From assembly GCA_963281155.1 (NCBI GenBank), contig CAUJLY010000005.1, forward strand, positions 2,232,001 through 2,296,000: a DNA stretch of 64,000 bases, written 5' to 3'. Shown piece by piece: positions 1 through 13,296 of this stretch. Positions within the stretch are counted from its first letter, which is position 1; each line of letters starts with the position of its first letter. The notes under the pieces were generated by a model. The model saw nothing but the letters and a program-made list of their open reading frames with translations, searched no databases and had not been told where the DNA came from. This stretch comes from Rhabditophanes sp. KR3021. Its lineage: Eukaryota; Nematoda; Chromadorea; Rhabditida; Alloionematidae. The position numbers and the translations under genes were made by a program.

Positions 1-2424
1 TTCTCTACCCAACAGTCTTTAACTAATGCTAGCATTCCTGGATTAATTTCCACATTTGGAGACATAACTAAGGAAGGTCGAACTGGATCTACACCACCTC
101 TTTTAATCAAATAAATTAATTCTTCAAGACTTTCTTCCCTATTGCTGATATTCCACGGTGGTAATTTAGTCAGAATTTCCGAACAAATAATAGCAAATGA
201 AAAAATATCTCCTTCTTGATTAGAAACACTCAAATCAGCTCTAATAATCTCGGGAGCTTGCCATAGTTTATTACGCAAGCTTAAAGCTTCATTATATCTA
301 TGAGATTTCAAATTAAAATTACTTAATTTTACTTCCCATTTATCAGTCAAGAAAACATTCTTTGAAGTCAATTGTCCATGGAAATCAAAATGATTATGAA
401 TATATTCTAAACCATTCGCTATTCCCTTAACCAAAGCCATTAAGAAAAATGAATCGAAAATAGAATTCTCCGTTTGAAGAATGTCCTATAAATATTATTT
501 AGAATGTACTTATGATTAACCTTACATAAAGGTTTCCTCTTTTGCAAAATTTCCAAATTGATAATTGTTTTGCACCATCTAAAGACATCCCGAAGAACTT
601 ATTTAAATTACTATGTTCGCATTTCATCAAATCAACCATTTCCTTTTTATCTTCTTTAAAAATAACATGAACAGGCAAACGATGTTTTTCTCCAGACACA
701 GAAAAACCTTCATAGTAAAGAAAAATAAATCTCTTTGTCTCCTGATGATTTAATCTAGCCAAACTATTAGCAACATCATTCTTCACTGAACCCACAGAAA
801 AGGTACTTTGCGTTATAGCAGCCTTAGACTTTGACGTAATCTCTAAAAAATTATACGGAATCGACCAAACCATCTCTTCAAAGACTTTCTTTTTAACATT
901 CAGGCAGATTATGTAAATTGTTGTCAGCACAATTATCACAATAATTACGAAAACAATGACAACAACTATTATAAATTGGCTGAAGTAGTCTTTTAGTATA
1001 TTTACAGGGCACGTATTTTCCGCATAGCCGCAATCTGGCACGTTTAGAGGAATTGTTTTACCCCAATTTTGAAACATAGTTTGATCCAAATTATTTAAGG
1101 AAATGGAGGTTCTAGTAAAATTGCTTAGATTGATAAAGGAGTAGTTAAAATAAGTTTGAATGGAGCCATTGGAATCAAGGCCATCTAATTGAATAATCGG
1201 TAATCTGTAACAATTAGAGTCAAAACTCATTGGTCCAGTGATTCCCATATAAGTATCCCCACAACTTTGTCTATACAATAAAGCATTATTAAAAACTTCA
1301 TCTCCATACAATGGAATTGTTTTATTTAAAAGATATGCCCACAGCAATATTGAATCGTACAATGTCTTGGAATAAATTGAGCTTATATTGGAATGACTCG
1401 TGTTGCAAGATTTGCAATAGAAAGGAAAATCTTTAATTCTTGCCAACACTTCTTTATCATAATCAGTATTTCCATTACCGGTTCCGTTTAAATCTAAAAC
1501 CAATGTCTTCTTCGCAATAACCAAAGCATCATTATCTCGACCATCTGGTGGATTACGTGAGTCTTGATAAAAAAGAAGTTTATTTCCGTTTTTATCTAGA
1601 GCATTTGTGTAGAAGCCTGTACGCTTATAATCAACTGTGATAAAAACATATTCATTTGTTGATAATCCCGCATCAAACATTTTTAGCATAAACTGTCTTT
1701 GATAAATATCTTCATCGAAACAGCCTATTATTATTCGTGCATTTCCTTTAGTAGCACTCAAAAAACGGTCATATTCGCTATCCAAAGGTGGATCACTTAA
1801 TTTTAGAGCGGTCACAATGGAAACTTGGTAAGCATTTAAAGTTGTCGCTAGCATGATTTCTGAATACATATCGTAGCATCGTCCATAAAGATTTGTCGAG
1901 AAGATAAAAGTAGCACGAGTCCAGTTGAATTGTTGCATAACATCAATCAAAGCGTGACCGAGTGATTGCCAGACTGAAACAGAAGAAACTATGTTAGGAA
2001 ACATGTTGTAGTCAGTAACTGCAGTTGTTGAAACTAATCCCCATGCAAAAGTTGGTTTATTAAGAAATTTCCCCATTGTAGTTGATCGAAGGCCTGGCAT
2101 ATTGCATGGAGATGTGAATATTACATCTACACCCGTTTCTTTGAATAATTCGAGGGATGTACCTGTTGCATTTGATTCCAAACATTCATCGAATCTTACG
2201 TAATAGGTAAAATTTAAATTATTGAGTAAATTCAATTCTTTGATACGATCCATTGCCATCGGTACTACACCTCCAGTCAGATCAAACCCAACTTTATCAA
2301 GCAAAGGGATAGGATACTTAGGAAACAAAAATCCTAAAATTATATCTGTCTTATTCAAGCCATTAGAAAACGGATATAATAAAAATACAAAAAGAGTGAA
2401 GAGAAACATTTTAATAAATGCCAA
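1..2424 (-). CDS. Receptor-type guanylyl cyclase (GCY family), 5' part, runs off the left edge
   Basis: This is a single-pass receptor expected to make cGMP, acting at the plasma membrane, usually of sensory neurons. Exon 1 is 526-2424 and exon 2 begins at 485 and leaves the window at base 1; the intron (486-525) is 40 bp with GTAAGG and TATAG borders. In order: a hydrophobic signal peptide, an ANF-receptor-like ectodomain with many N-glycosylation sites, a transmembrane helix at about residues 483-508, and a kinase-homology domain. The kinase-like part keeps LWQAPEII but has HGQLTSKNVFL where a kinase has HRD, so it is a pseudokinase as in all receptor cyclases. The cyclase domain lies outside the window. 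A second ATG at 2409 gives a cleaner signal peptide and lies further from the TATA box at 2437-2443, so it may be the real start. The family is clear; the paralogue is not. Confidence 0.9.
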
Positions 2425-2436
2425 TGTCTTCTTCCC

Positions 2437-2443
2437 TTTTATA
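2437..2443 (-). promoter_or_regulatory. TATA box before the guanylyl cyclase gene
   Basis: TATAAAA on the minus strand. It lies only 13 bp before the first ATG (2424) and 28 bp before the second (2409), which favours the second ATG or a very short leader. Confidence 0.4.
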
Positions 2444-2750
2444 GTAACTCGACAGAAAGCCTACTAACTAATCTAATTTCAGTGAGACACGAAATATCTT
2501 CCATAAATATTTTGTAGTTTCTGGCAAAAAGGATCAGTCATAATATTAAATGAATCCTTTGATATAAAAAACAAATATTAATTTCTTTGTTATTGACAAG
2601 TCTGACAATAATGATAAGACTTCTATTTATAAACTACAATCAAGAAAAGAGAAACACACATATTTGTTTTTAAACAATTTATTTAATTAAACACAGCAAT
2701 TCATAAATGAATATATTTAAAGTTATCAAATCAACAATAAAATTATTTAA
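2444..2750. other. Convergence-free spacer between the cyclase promoter and the eIF3d 3' end
   Basis: I see no coding sequence here. It holds the cyclase upstream region and the 3' flank of eIF3d, including a minus-strand AATAAA at 2678-2683 that could serve as the eIF3d polyadenylation signal. Confidence 0.5.
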
Positions 2751-4521
2751 TTATTCAGCATCACTTCCCTCGGATACCTCACTTTCATCAGAAGTTTCGA
2801 AAGTTTCTTCAGGGATACTAAAGAACTTCACAACATTAGCAGTAGGATCTTTTAGGAGTAGGTATTTGCCATCATCTTGAGCCAAACAGACATCAATGAT
2901 ACATTTCAAAACTCCCCAACTGTTATCAACATCAAGAGAAATATTTTGAGCTAATTCAATTGGCTTGAAATTTTGAACTCCCAGAACAACATGTTGTGCG
3001 TTGGACTGAGGATTGGTACGACTGACATAGCCGATTTTGACACAATCAGTTCCTGCAAGAATAGCTTGCAATGCCCATTTGGCAATCTTGCACGAATTGT
3101 TTCTCATTTCAGTTGCCAACACAGATCCCTTTTGAGTATCCAAAGATTTTCTCCAGTCCACGTGTCCGTTTAATGATGAATCCCACTCATTGAAGGCCTT
3201 GATAGTCATGAATTGAGGCTCATTGTTTGGTCCAACCATCACTCCATTAACCTCAGTTCTACAGATTAAAGTGATTGGAGCTTGAGTAACTTTGGAATTT
3301 CCTAGATTGAATTTGCGGTACTTGAATGCACATTCGAAGTCAGTAGCATCGTAATCTTCAAAAAGAGGCAAGGACTTGTTTTCGAATGAATAGAGTTCAG
3401 GGGCACTTCTCTTTAGAACTTGGCGTCTAAAGTTTTGGTTGATGTATAGAGCCTCAGTAGCCAACTCCTTAGCATTGTTGATTGAAACGCCATCGAACAG
3501 TGGGGGTTCTGGAGCAGTCTCATCAACAGTTAATTGATCTACGGCATTTACAATCGTGTCAACATTTCCTCTCTTGTCGAACATAATGGTGTTTCCTACT
3601 TTCCTAACGACAACATCCCACGACTGAACTGATCTGGCAGCAGACATCAGCGTCGCGATAATAATATCGGTCCCATAAACATTTCCGGTCTTGGCAATTG
3701 TCAGCTCTTCGATGATTGGATCCTCAATAGTTGGGATAGACAAGAAGTTTCCACCTATTTTCTTCAAAGCAACGGCGGTCTTTGGTGAGATTCTGTCCAC
3801 AGCACGATCATAATAATGAATTGAGCCATAAGACCTTCCTTCAATATCTTTACCGGTGCCAACAACTGCCGACGACAACTTGAGTCTGTTGAGACGTCCA
3901 AAATCTAAGTCTTCGATGATTTTCCATTCTGATCTAACTTGAACGGAAGGTTGTTTGATTCGCTGAACACGTTCTCCAAACTTTCTGTTCTGTGGTCTCC
4001 CATTCTGGTTTCTTACGTTACCTCCACGTTTCTGCCAGATCTTAAACTGCTTCATATGTTCCTTAGCCACCGATTTCTTCAGCTTTCCGGTCTGAACAGC
4101 TCTATCGTCAAGATCCTTCGTCAAGATCTTCTTAAACTGCAAGGCATTTCTATTTCTATACCGTTGCTGCATTGGCTTTTGTGGGCGAGAAGAATCGACT
4201 AATTGGAAATTTTCGTCCGTATCATGGATGTAGTCAAATTGAGAGCCAGCATTAACATCTTGTTTGTACCCTCCGCGATCTTGGTAACGTTCTAAAATTT
4301 TTAATATTAATTTTAAACTTAATTTCAACAAATTTACCCTTTTTAAAGTACCTTTCAACTCCAATCCAATCACTAATTCGGCCAATTCTTTCGCAACGAT
4401 TGAAGTTTTGGAACGGCAAATCTTTGAATTCGGCCATGGGATCATGATTGGCATCATCGGAAGGACCCCAACCATTAAGATTGGAGGTGATTGATAATAA
4501 TTCAAGCTTGGGTAACGACAT
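2751..4521 (-). CDS. eif-3.D: Eukaryotic translation initiation factor 3 subunit d
   Basis: eIF3d is a subunit of the cytoplasmic eIF3 complex; it sits near the mRNA exit side of the 40S subunit and in other animals can bind the 5' cap. Exon 1 is 4338-4521 and exon 2 is 2751-4291, joined across a 46-bp intron in phase 1 to give 574 residues, close to the roughly 550 usual for the family. The N-terminus has NGWGPSDD and the conserved FKDLPFQNFNR...RIGRISDWIG stretch, followed by SQFDYIHDTDENFQLVD. The C-terminus ends in an acidic tail (SDESEVSEGSDAE). A TATAG acceptor lies three bases before the ATG, suggesting a trans-spliced leader. The reading frame is clean throughout, which makes it a useful control against the many broken frames elsewhere. 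Confidence 0.96.
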
Positions 4522-4527
4522 TTTCTA
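4522..4527 (-). promoter_or_regulatory. Likely trans-splice acceptor of eIF3d
   Basis: Reading the minus strand, TATAG is followed by AAA and the ATG. An acceptor this close to the start with no donor upstream in frame is what a spliced-leader addition site looks like in nematodes. Confidence 0.5.
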
Positions 4528-4790
4528 TAATTAACTTAGTAAAAGTAACTTTTGAAATGTGTCGAATTGAAAAATGCTCTCAACGCTCTTCCAATTTGTT
4601 TGGTTGAGAATCGTTGTAGGATGGAGATGGGTATACAAATTTTAAACAATATGATCAAAGAAAATGTTTATATAAATGAAATAATACTGTTGGCAAAGGA
4701 TAAGATGGGGATTTTCGGGATTGTCTTGCTGAAAAGAGGTAAATGAAATTTATTAATGTATAAAGAAGTATAGAGGAATTAATAGTTGTT

Positions 4791-5532
4791 TTAATTAATT
4801 GCTGAATTTTGATCATGAATCGGTTGGTTGTTTGCGGCTGCTGTTGCAGCAATTGCCCATTTAGCTCTCAGATTTGAAAAAATGTCAACGTCATTCTTTA
4901 GCAAGTTATTAAAATCACTTGAGGGAGTAATATCTTGCAAATTATGGTTGCTTTCTTCAGGAAGATCTGTGGAATCACCGAAAATTTTGTATTTTGCGCC
5001 TTCAACTTCGATTGTCTTTAATGATTGCAATAGCGAATCAGAATGTTCAGAGGAAATGTCTGATCTTCCTGTAATATGGATCATTTTAACAAAGAATTTT
5101 TTTCTGGCAGTGAAAGCTTCCAACGTTTGGTCAATAAAAGTTTGTATTTTCTCATTAATTTGAGTATGAGCAATCTCGATTTCGGCTCTGCATGTTCTCT
5201 CCAAAGACGAAGCTTCCAAATATTTTCTACATACACAAGTATCATGTTTTATGGTATTTTCGATATTGCTTTCCTCAACAACTTGCTGGATACGGCCGGT
5301 GGTCCTTTGCAAGATGTGGTTCTTCTCGGCACAATACTAAATATATAAAGTAAATTTGTGGCAACTTTCTTTGACTTACCTTGTTTTTAGTTCTGCGTAC
5401 GGCTTCCTTCTGGACGCACCCTTTAATCTTTCTTACTCTTGCCGTAAAATTTAATTCGGTATTTCGGACATGCAATGCTTCTATCCAATTTTCCTCATTA
5501 AAATTAGGTACTGTTGGAGAAGATGTTTTCAT
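4791..5532 (-). CDS. Unknown charged, probably coiled-coil protein, 232 aa
   Basis: I do not recognise this family. Exon 1 is 5380-5532 and exon 2 is 4791-5336; the 43-bp intron has GTAAGT and TTTAG borders and is in phase 0, and joining removes the apparent stop of each separate frame. The product has no signal peptide or membrane segment. The central part (about residues 40-135) is rich in Glu, Lys, Gln and Leu with heptad-like spacing, suggesting a coiled coil or helical bundle, and includes CVCRKYLEASSLERTC. The C-terminus is Asn/Asp rich with an Ala run. It lies head-to-tail downstream of nothing obvious on the same strand and 270 bp upstream of the eIF3d start, so an operon is possible but not shown. 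Confidence 0.7.
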
Positions 5533-6503
5533 CGCGTAGTATTTTTATTTTAGTAAAAAAAGATTATCAATATCACATAAATATAAGCGTTTAAATTAAA
5601 TGCCCGATATTTGTGTCGTCAATGTTGGTAAAGCAAATTCGAAAAGTTTGGAAAGACGTCTACCTAAACAGCTGGTGAGAGTTGGTTAAAATATGGAGTA
5701 GGAGAAGGCGTTTTGATATAAGTTAAAAGGTAGTGGCTAGTAGTAGATAATCTGTCATACTATTTATGATAGCTTATGCTGTTGTTTTTGGAAAGACATG
5801 ATGATGTTGCTCATTTACAAAAGTCTGACAAATAAATAAATTCAGAATGTGTTTCATGTGATGGTAACTTGTGATTTTTTCAAGTGCTATTTGCGATTTG
5901 AACTTAATAATTATATGCAAACAAAGACTCTTTTTTGATAGAAAACATCATAGTATAAACATTTTTCTTGATAAAATAATTCTTATCTGGCTTGTCAAAT
6001 TATTATATAACCGTAAAGATAGTAACAAGATGCATTTTTTATACTCTTATCGAAATCTGATCAAATTCAGTTTGGTGAAAAGAATTGTTATTGACAAAAA
6101 ATAATCTAACATGATCATTAGGTTAACAAAATAAAGACGTTCCTTGACACAGTTGGCAATTGATTTTATTGTGGTTCAAGTAATAGTATTATGAACTTTG
6201 GCTAACGATGGCTATAACCACGTTTACCATTCATTTCATCACATTACAGTTTGACCAAACCAAAGGTAAATCACATTTAAAACATACCTTTAGCTTCTCC
6301 TATCTAACCATTTTTTAGATAAAGATTATACGTAGTTTTTATCATCAAATTGCTACACCACATACATGCACATAATCATTGTTTTAAGTAGCTCTTAATT
6401 CTATTAGATGATGATTGCTAATATAAGAATCGTACTTTAGCGTGATACTTATTTTGTTCCTTTCGAATGTTTCGAGTACTTTATTAAAGCTATATTTCGT
6501 TTC
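5533..6503. other. Intergenic spacer, no gene recognised
   Basis: AT-rich sequence between two divergent genes. The short open frame around 5871-6104 has no protein-like composition and I do not support it. The right end presumably holds the protease promoter. Confidence 0.5.
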
Positions 6504-6505
6504 AG
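6500..6505 (+). promoter_or_regulatory. Likely trans-splice acceptor of the protease gene
   Basis: TTTCAG ends three bases before the protease ATG (6509) and follows a T-rich tract, the arrangement expected for spliced-leader addition. Confidence 0.5.
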
Positions 6506-6508
6506 ATT

Positions 6509-7850
<1,342 letters not shown>

Positions 7851-7902
7851 TACATGATCTTCCCATCCATATCAAACTACTGTTTATTTGTTAGAATTTT
7901 AG

Positions 7903-7908
7903 AATAAA
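7903..7908 (+). terminator. Polyadenylation signal of the protease gene
   Basis: AATAAA 53 bp after the stop codon. Confidence 0.5.
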
Positions 7909-8415
7909 ATATAATAATTGTTATTCACTTAATCTGGTTTTTTGTGTTAAAGAAAACTTGTTCCCTTTATCATTTTTTATTTGACTATTGTATCACATTT
8001 TTTCTGTGATTTATTCCAAAAACAATTATTTAAAAGTCTTTTTATGCTAGCCAAATAATTGTTTATTTGTGGCAATATTGTCTATTTGTGTAAAAATAAA
8101 AAATTGTTTTTATGCCATGTTCCTTATCTATTTTGTAAATAACAACTAAGCAAATATATAAATAGATATATTTTATATTATTATTATTATCGATGACTGA
8201 CCTACTTTACACCAAGGCCCGTTCGTAGTTGTGTATTTGCCGTTACTGTCCACCACAAATTGGCATCTGCTTGTTTACGTTGTTGGACGATTGCTTGTTG
8301 TAGTAGTCGTGGCATCTCGTGTAGATAGATATATTGACTTTGCGCAACCAAATAACATTTTCTCCCTTTAACTTATACTTTAGTATACTTTTTGAATTTT
8401 TGCTGTCTGTGTTAT
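7909..8415. other. Intergenic spacer, no gene recognised
   Basis: AT-rich with one less AT-rich block at about 8190-8320. I see no coding frame or RNA gene in it; it probably includes promoter sequence for the next gene. Confidence 0.4.
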
Positions 8416-8417
8416 AG
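8412..8417 (+). promoter_or_regulatory. Likely trans-splice acceptor before the 8425 ATG
   Basis: TTATAG ends seven bases before the ATG. This site decides the start: the frame is open further upstream, but an AG here would remove that part from the mRNA. Confidence 0.45.
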
Positions 8418-8424
8418 ATTTAAA

Positions 8425-9305
8425 ATGAGTTCTAAAAAGGCAACTAATAATCACGTTGAGTGGGAAGTCGTTCCTGAAGACGAGTCTATGGATTTTCCAT
8501 CTGAGGAAAGTGACTCTGATTCTAACAATTCTGCTAATGAAGCCCCCAGCATTCCTGATTCCATCGTAAGTAGCATGATTGGAGCTATTTCTGGTATAAA
8601 ATTAGCCATGAGTCAAAGTGCTGTCGCTTCAGAGGCAGCCGCTGCCGTTAAGAAAGAAATTAACCCACGTGACATTGTTGAATGTCGCCGAATTTCATAC
8701 AAACATGGGAAACCGATGAGTTACAAAAGTCATGGGAGCTTATCAGCAACCAAATCAATTTATGAAAAAAAATTTGTAAGCTGGCATTTGAGGGATAAAT
8801 AATAAACTAATTTTAGACCATTGAACCCTTTCTAATTGAACCTTTTCTAAAGCATGTCAAGATGTGTGACAGTAAGGAAATTGTTGTTGGAAGCATAAGG
8901 GAACCACAACACATAAAAGCTCTCAAAGAGTGCATTGAACGAAATAAGGATATTACCCTACATTTTAATGCTTCAACACTTATTCATTCGAAAGAATTTC
9001 ATACTTTGCTGACTCTCGAAGGCTGCTACAACAGATTCATAATTAACTTTAAAGATTTAACCGAGCTAGCCGCAGCTATTAAATTTATCTCCCCTGAACA
9101 TGTTTACAATGTTCGTACCCTCTTCATGACCTACTCTGATTTCAAAAGACCATCCCCTGTCTTAGAGAAATATCAATGGGCTTGCATGGGGAAGATAGTT
9201 GCTGATTTGCCAGCTGATCTTGAAAAATACCTGTCCACTTACGATGAAACCAAGATATCGTTTGGCAGTTTGATTAACAAAATCAAGAGAAAGATCAGCC
9301 AATGA
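8425..9305 (+). CDS. Unknown protein with acidic Ser-rich N-terminus, 279 aa
   Basis: I do not recognise this protein. Exon 1 (8425-8775) and exon 2 (8817-9305) join in phase 0 across a 41-bp intron with GTAAGC and TTTTAG borders. The first 50 residues are acidic and serine rich (FPSEESDSDSNNSANEAP), followed by an alanine-rich patch and a basic stretch. The second exon encodes a globular, mixed alpha/beta-looking domain of about 150 residues without low complexity. There is no signal peptide or membrane helix. A nuclear or cytosolic location is likely, but I infer no function. The stop is followed by an AATAAT-rich tail. Confidence 0.7.
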
Positions 9306-10454
9306 AGATGCGGTTTGACCGGAGTTATTTAATGGACTTTGAGTATACTTATTTGTGACATATATTATATTTGTATTAATATTTAATCCTTGATTTTATT
9401 GATAATAATAAAGTTTTTCAGTAAACGGATGCTTGGAACTTATTTGACACAATTGAACTTACGTAGAAAAAGTTAATCATTTTATAATCTTACCTTCTAA
9501 ACTCTCTGGAAGTTAATGCCAACTTCTAATAAAAAATAACTATTTTATTCGTCAAACTATCGCTTTATTCATAGGGCCTGAATTTTAAGACACATGCTAA
9601 GATTTACTGAGGATCGCACTCCTTCTGAAGGGAATAAAAATGCCGTTCACAAAATTCAGCGCCCCGTGATCTGCTGCTTAATTCTGAAATACTGCTTTTA
9701 TTAACATAATACCCTTTTTGAGTAAGCTGCCCTTCTTACAAAATATAACTTATTTAAAACAACTTTTGTTATGATACTCGATTCTTTACTATGCAGCTTT
9801 TGCAAATGTGTTACCCTGTAAAATGATGATTTTGTTTGATATGTTACCTTTCTTACAAATACAGATTCTATAAAATGAAGCTTTTCCAGAATCCTATCTT
9901 GCCTAATATACTGCTTTGTTTAGTAAGTTACCTTTTTGATAACTGACGTACTTTTTAAAAGCTTCTTTTTAAGAATTCAACTTTTTAGTGTCCTGATTTT
10001 GTAGTATATTATCTTCTTGTACAGCGAATCTTTTTTCATCATAGCTAAAATATTACGTACTCAACCTAAGACAAAGTTGTAACAAAATATCACATCTTTT
10101 TCATAGCTTGGCTATATTAAAGGTATGACCTTTAATCTATGAATAAATTTCAATTAATTGAATAAGCACTTGTCAAAAAAAATGCTTAAAGAACTACAAT
10201 TTGTAACTTGTCTATCAAATATATAAAAAAACATTCTTAATCGTTCTTTCAACATGAATAATTTGTGATCACAAAATGCACACACTAATTATTTATAGTA
10301 GAATTTGGAGTAATTTTGTATCATTATCATATGTGTCATTTTGTTTCATAAACAACATTTGATTAATATATGCACAAGGTCATACAAGCTAAGGGTATTA
10401 ATTTTCCGATTTTGTTGTATATAAATTGAAGAATAAACTTTAGTAAATTCAAAA
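9306..10454. other. Intergenic spacer with a degenerate repeat-like block
   Basis: No gene is supported. Between about 9640 and 10010 short words such as GTTACCTTT, CTTACAAA and CTGCTTT recur every 25-60 bp in the same orientation, which looks like a decayed minisatellite. The last 100 bp hold the promoter of the next gene. Confidence 0.35.
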
Positions 10455-11801
10455 ATGTCTACTTTATTCCGTGATAAATTTATTTCCCCTAATTCATTTA
10501 CCTATGGTTGGGTTTATGATCAATTGGTATTAGAAGATATTGAGTTTCAATTATTCATTAGTAATTATACCATAGTCGATGCTAACAGTTTCGACGTTTC
10601 TGGAGGAAAAGGAGGTTTTTCTGAGGTAAATTGTTTATCAAGAGTAGTTGTAACTGTTTTAATTTATAGGTATTTAAAATTACATTTGTTACTAATGATA
10701 ACGGACCTAAATATACTACCATTTTAAAAGTCCCTGGATCATCTGTTTTCGAAAATGCAATTAACTCTTCGGCTAATGTTGATGACACTGGAAATACTTT
10801 CAAGGTGACAAATTCCTTTTAAACATTTATTAATTGAATACTAATTTAAGAGCTCTAGTGAAATGCAAAATGCTATTGTTAAAATGCATAACCGTGAATG
10901 TGATTTTTACACAAAATTTACTTTTGAAGGAATTCCAATTCCTAAAGTTTTCAACGTTACCTATTGGCAACCAAATATTAAGCAAAAGGGATGTCTATTA
11001 ATGAAAGATTTGAGCGTTGATTCTAAAGACGTTGATTTTTCGGAATCCTTAAATGTTTCCCAAGCTTTTCAAATAGCAGAATCTATTTCTCAATTGCAAG
11101 TTTATTCTATTATAAACAAAGAAGAAATAGAATCACTTGAATTGTTTAGTCCCTTTAAAGATGTTGAGTTCGATGAAGTGGTCAAAAAACGTATTCCTAC
11201 TTTTATAACAGAATATGACAATGAACTTGGTGATGAAGCTAGGCAGGTTTTAGCTACTGCTGCATCTGATCCACAATTTGAACATTTCATTAACACAGAA
11301 GCATGTTCTCGATTTGACTTACCACAAGTTCTAAGTCATGCTGATATCTGGACAAATAATATTTTCTTTAAGAAGGATAAATATGGAAATGCTACATCTG
11401 AATTAAAATGTATTATGGATTGGCAACTTTTTATTAAATCAAATCCAGCTCATGATTTGGCTCGTTTTATGGTTTTATCTTTAGATGGTGATGTAAGAAG
11501 AAAATATTCAAAATCCATTAATCAACATTACTACAATATTTTGTCAAAGGAATTAGCTCTTAAAAATCATACAGTTCCATTTACTTTTGAAAATTATGAA
11601 AAAATGTATGATTATTGCTATGTTCACCAAGCAGTTCAAATGCTATTGATGGTTTCTATTTTCCTTACACATACCAATTTCGACAAAACTGAAGCCCAAT
11701 ATAAACGTGGTTTTACTGAAAAATTAATACTTAGAACTAAACATGTTTTAGAAGATGCTAATATTTGCATCCAAACAATGAATGGAGAATGGAAAGAATA
11801 A
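10455..11801 (+). CDS. CHK-kinase-like protein (DUF1679/EcKinase family), 418 aa
   Basis: A soluble protein of the choline-kinase-like fold family that is expanded in nematodes and insects, where insect members phosphorylate ecdysteroids; the substrate here is unknown. Exons are 10455-10625, 10670-10804 and 10851-11801, all joined in phase 0. The N-lobe is short. The catalytic loop reads LSHADIWTNNIFF, matching the family pattern H-x-D-x-W-x-N-N, and the metal-binding segment reads CIMDWQLF followed by NPAHDLAR. Both Asp residues expected for catalysis are present. Length agrees with the family (about 400). The His-Ala change in the first motif (usually His-Gly) is a small deviation. Confidence 0.88.
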
Positions 11802-11989
11802 TTGTAACATGCATTTACATAGATACATATTTCATGATAATAAAGGTATACATATTTATCTAGTAATCTTGTTAATTGCAAGCAAAATATTATAAGTTCA
11901 AAAACTGTTAAAACAGACGCAACAATTAAAGCACAAGTAATAGCTCCAAATTGATATAATTTTTGACTGAAACTATATTTGTCATACGG

Positions 11990-13095
11990 ACAACATCATC
12001 AAATGGAGTTATTCCACCTTTATTTGCTGCATTTCGGGGCAGACATTCAAAAGAATCTCTTTTATTTTCTAAAACATCAGCAACACACGCTTGTTGCTGT
12101 ATCTACAAAGTCATTTAAACCATCAATCTTTAGATACAAAGAATCTTGGCAACCACATTTCTTGTTTACATGATAAAGATAACAATCATCTTGTGAATAT
12201 ATTCCAGAAAAATAAAATATCATATCTTTGGCATCTTTGTAACACAATTAGAATATAGTCTGCTTTTCTATCATTTTCAAGTCTGCTTGATAAATACAAT
12301 TTTTTTGATTTTTGTTAGCTTTGTATTTATGGATTCATAGAAAAATTCTTGATCAGAATTGTGAATCATAACAATAATATACGCACTTTCAATCCATGGG
12401 GTAAATCTTTTGAATTCATTTTAACCAATGCTTCATAACCAAAACTTTCCATCATAAAGGCACTTCTAAAACAGCTTCTTGCCCGATAAAGGCATCTCCT
12501 TTCTTCAACAATCCCCAAAGAGCTATTCCGATACAAATAGATTTTAATTCTCCTGTTGATATGATTCTACACTCGAAAGCATCAGCAACGTGTCTAACCA
12601 CACTACATTGGTTCCCGATGTAATAGACCACTCGTTCGTTATCCTTGCAACCTTTAACAATGCTTTTCTAGAAACCCTTGTCAATTAGTATCGAATGCCA
12701 AACTTTGGCATTGATCCATATAAATGTTGCCTTGTGTGCTATCTCTGATATTCAAACCGTTTTTCTATTCTAGAGTGAATTCCACATAAAATATCGCTGT
12801 TTTTGGTAAATGGAACGTTTTATACAGTTGTTCTTTTAAACAATCCTCATCGTAGACCACGGTATTTATTGTGCAACGTAATAATTAATTCAGATGGTCA
12901 AATATGTTATATAATTGAATCATCTCCAACTATCTTCGAAGGTTCCGTATCCGAAGATAATCTCAAATAACTAGCATTAGTTGGATGAGCATCATCTTGA
13001 AAAGCTTTCATACCGTGCTCGGCTTTTAACCTTCCACAGCCAACATTTAAAAACGTTAATTTGATTTTGTATCCACCAATTTTTATTTATTGAAA
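11990..13095 (-). pseudogene. Decayed gene of unknown family, several frameshifts and stops
   Basis: On the minus strand protein-like stretches follow one another in changing frames: GRLKAEHGMKAFQDDAHP at about 13030, VVYDEDCLKEQLYKTF at about 12850, RVVYYIGNQCSVVRHV and STGELKSICIGIALWG at about 12640-12520, MESFGYEALVKMNSKDLP at about 12450, and KKCGCQDSLYLKIDG at about 12140. No single frame stays open for more than about 70 codons, and at least four frame changes and two in-frame stops are needed to link the pieces. The Cys content suggests an extracellular protein. I do not recognise the family. It ends just before the ABCF2 promoter. Confidence 0.55.
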
Positions 13096-13296
13096 TGTTA
13101 GAAGGGAATAAAACGAAATATGCACTATATTAAACGTACGTCTTTTAAAACATTTCAAAATCACTTGTTTAGACAATTAATAAAATCATTTTCAAATAGC
13201 TCCTGTATCTCTTCCACCACGAAAATACAGAAAACGTAATTCCAATCAAAATTATTTTGAAATAGATTAATTTGTATAATCTGCACCATTCTTAAA

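Noticed and set aside
5871..6104. Open frame of 77 codons in the spacer before the protease
   Set aside because: Composition follows the AT-rich spacer (Ile, Leu, Phe, Lys, Asn) with no start context or domain.
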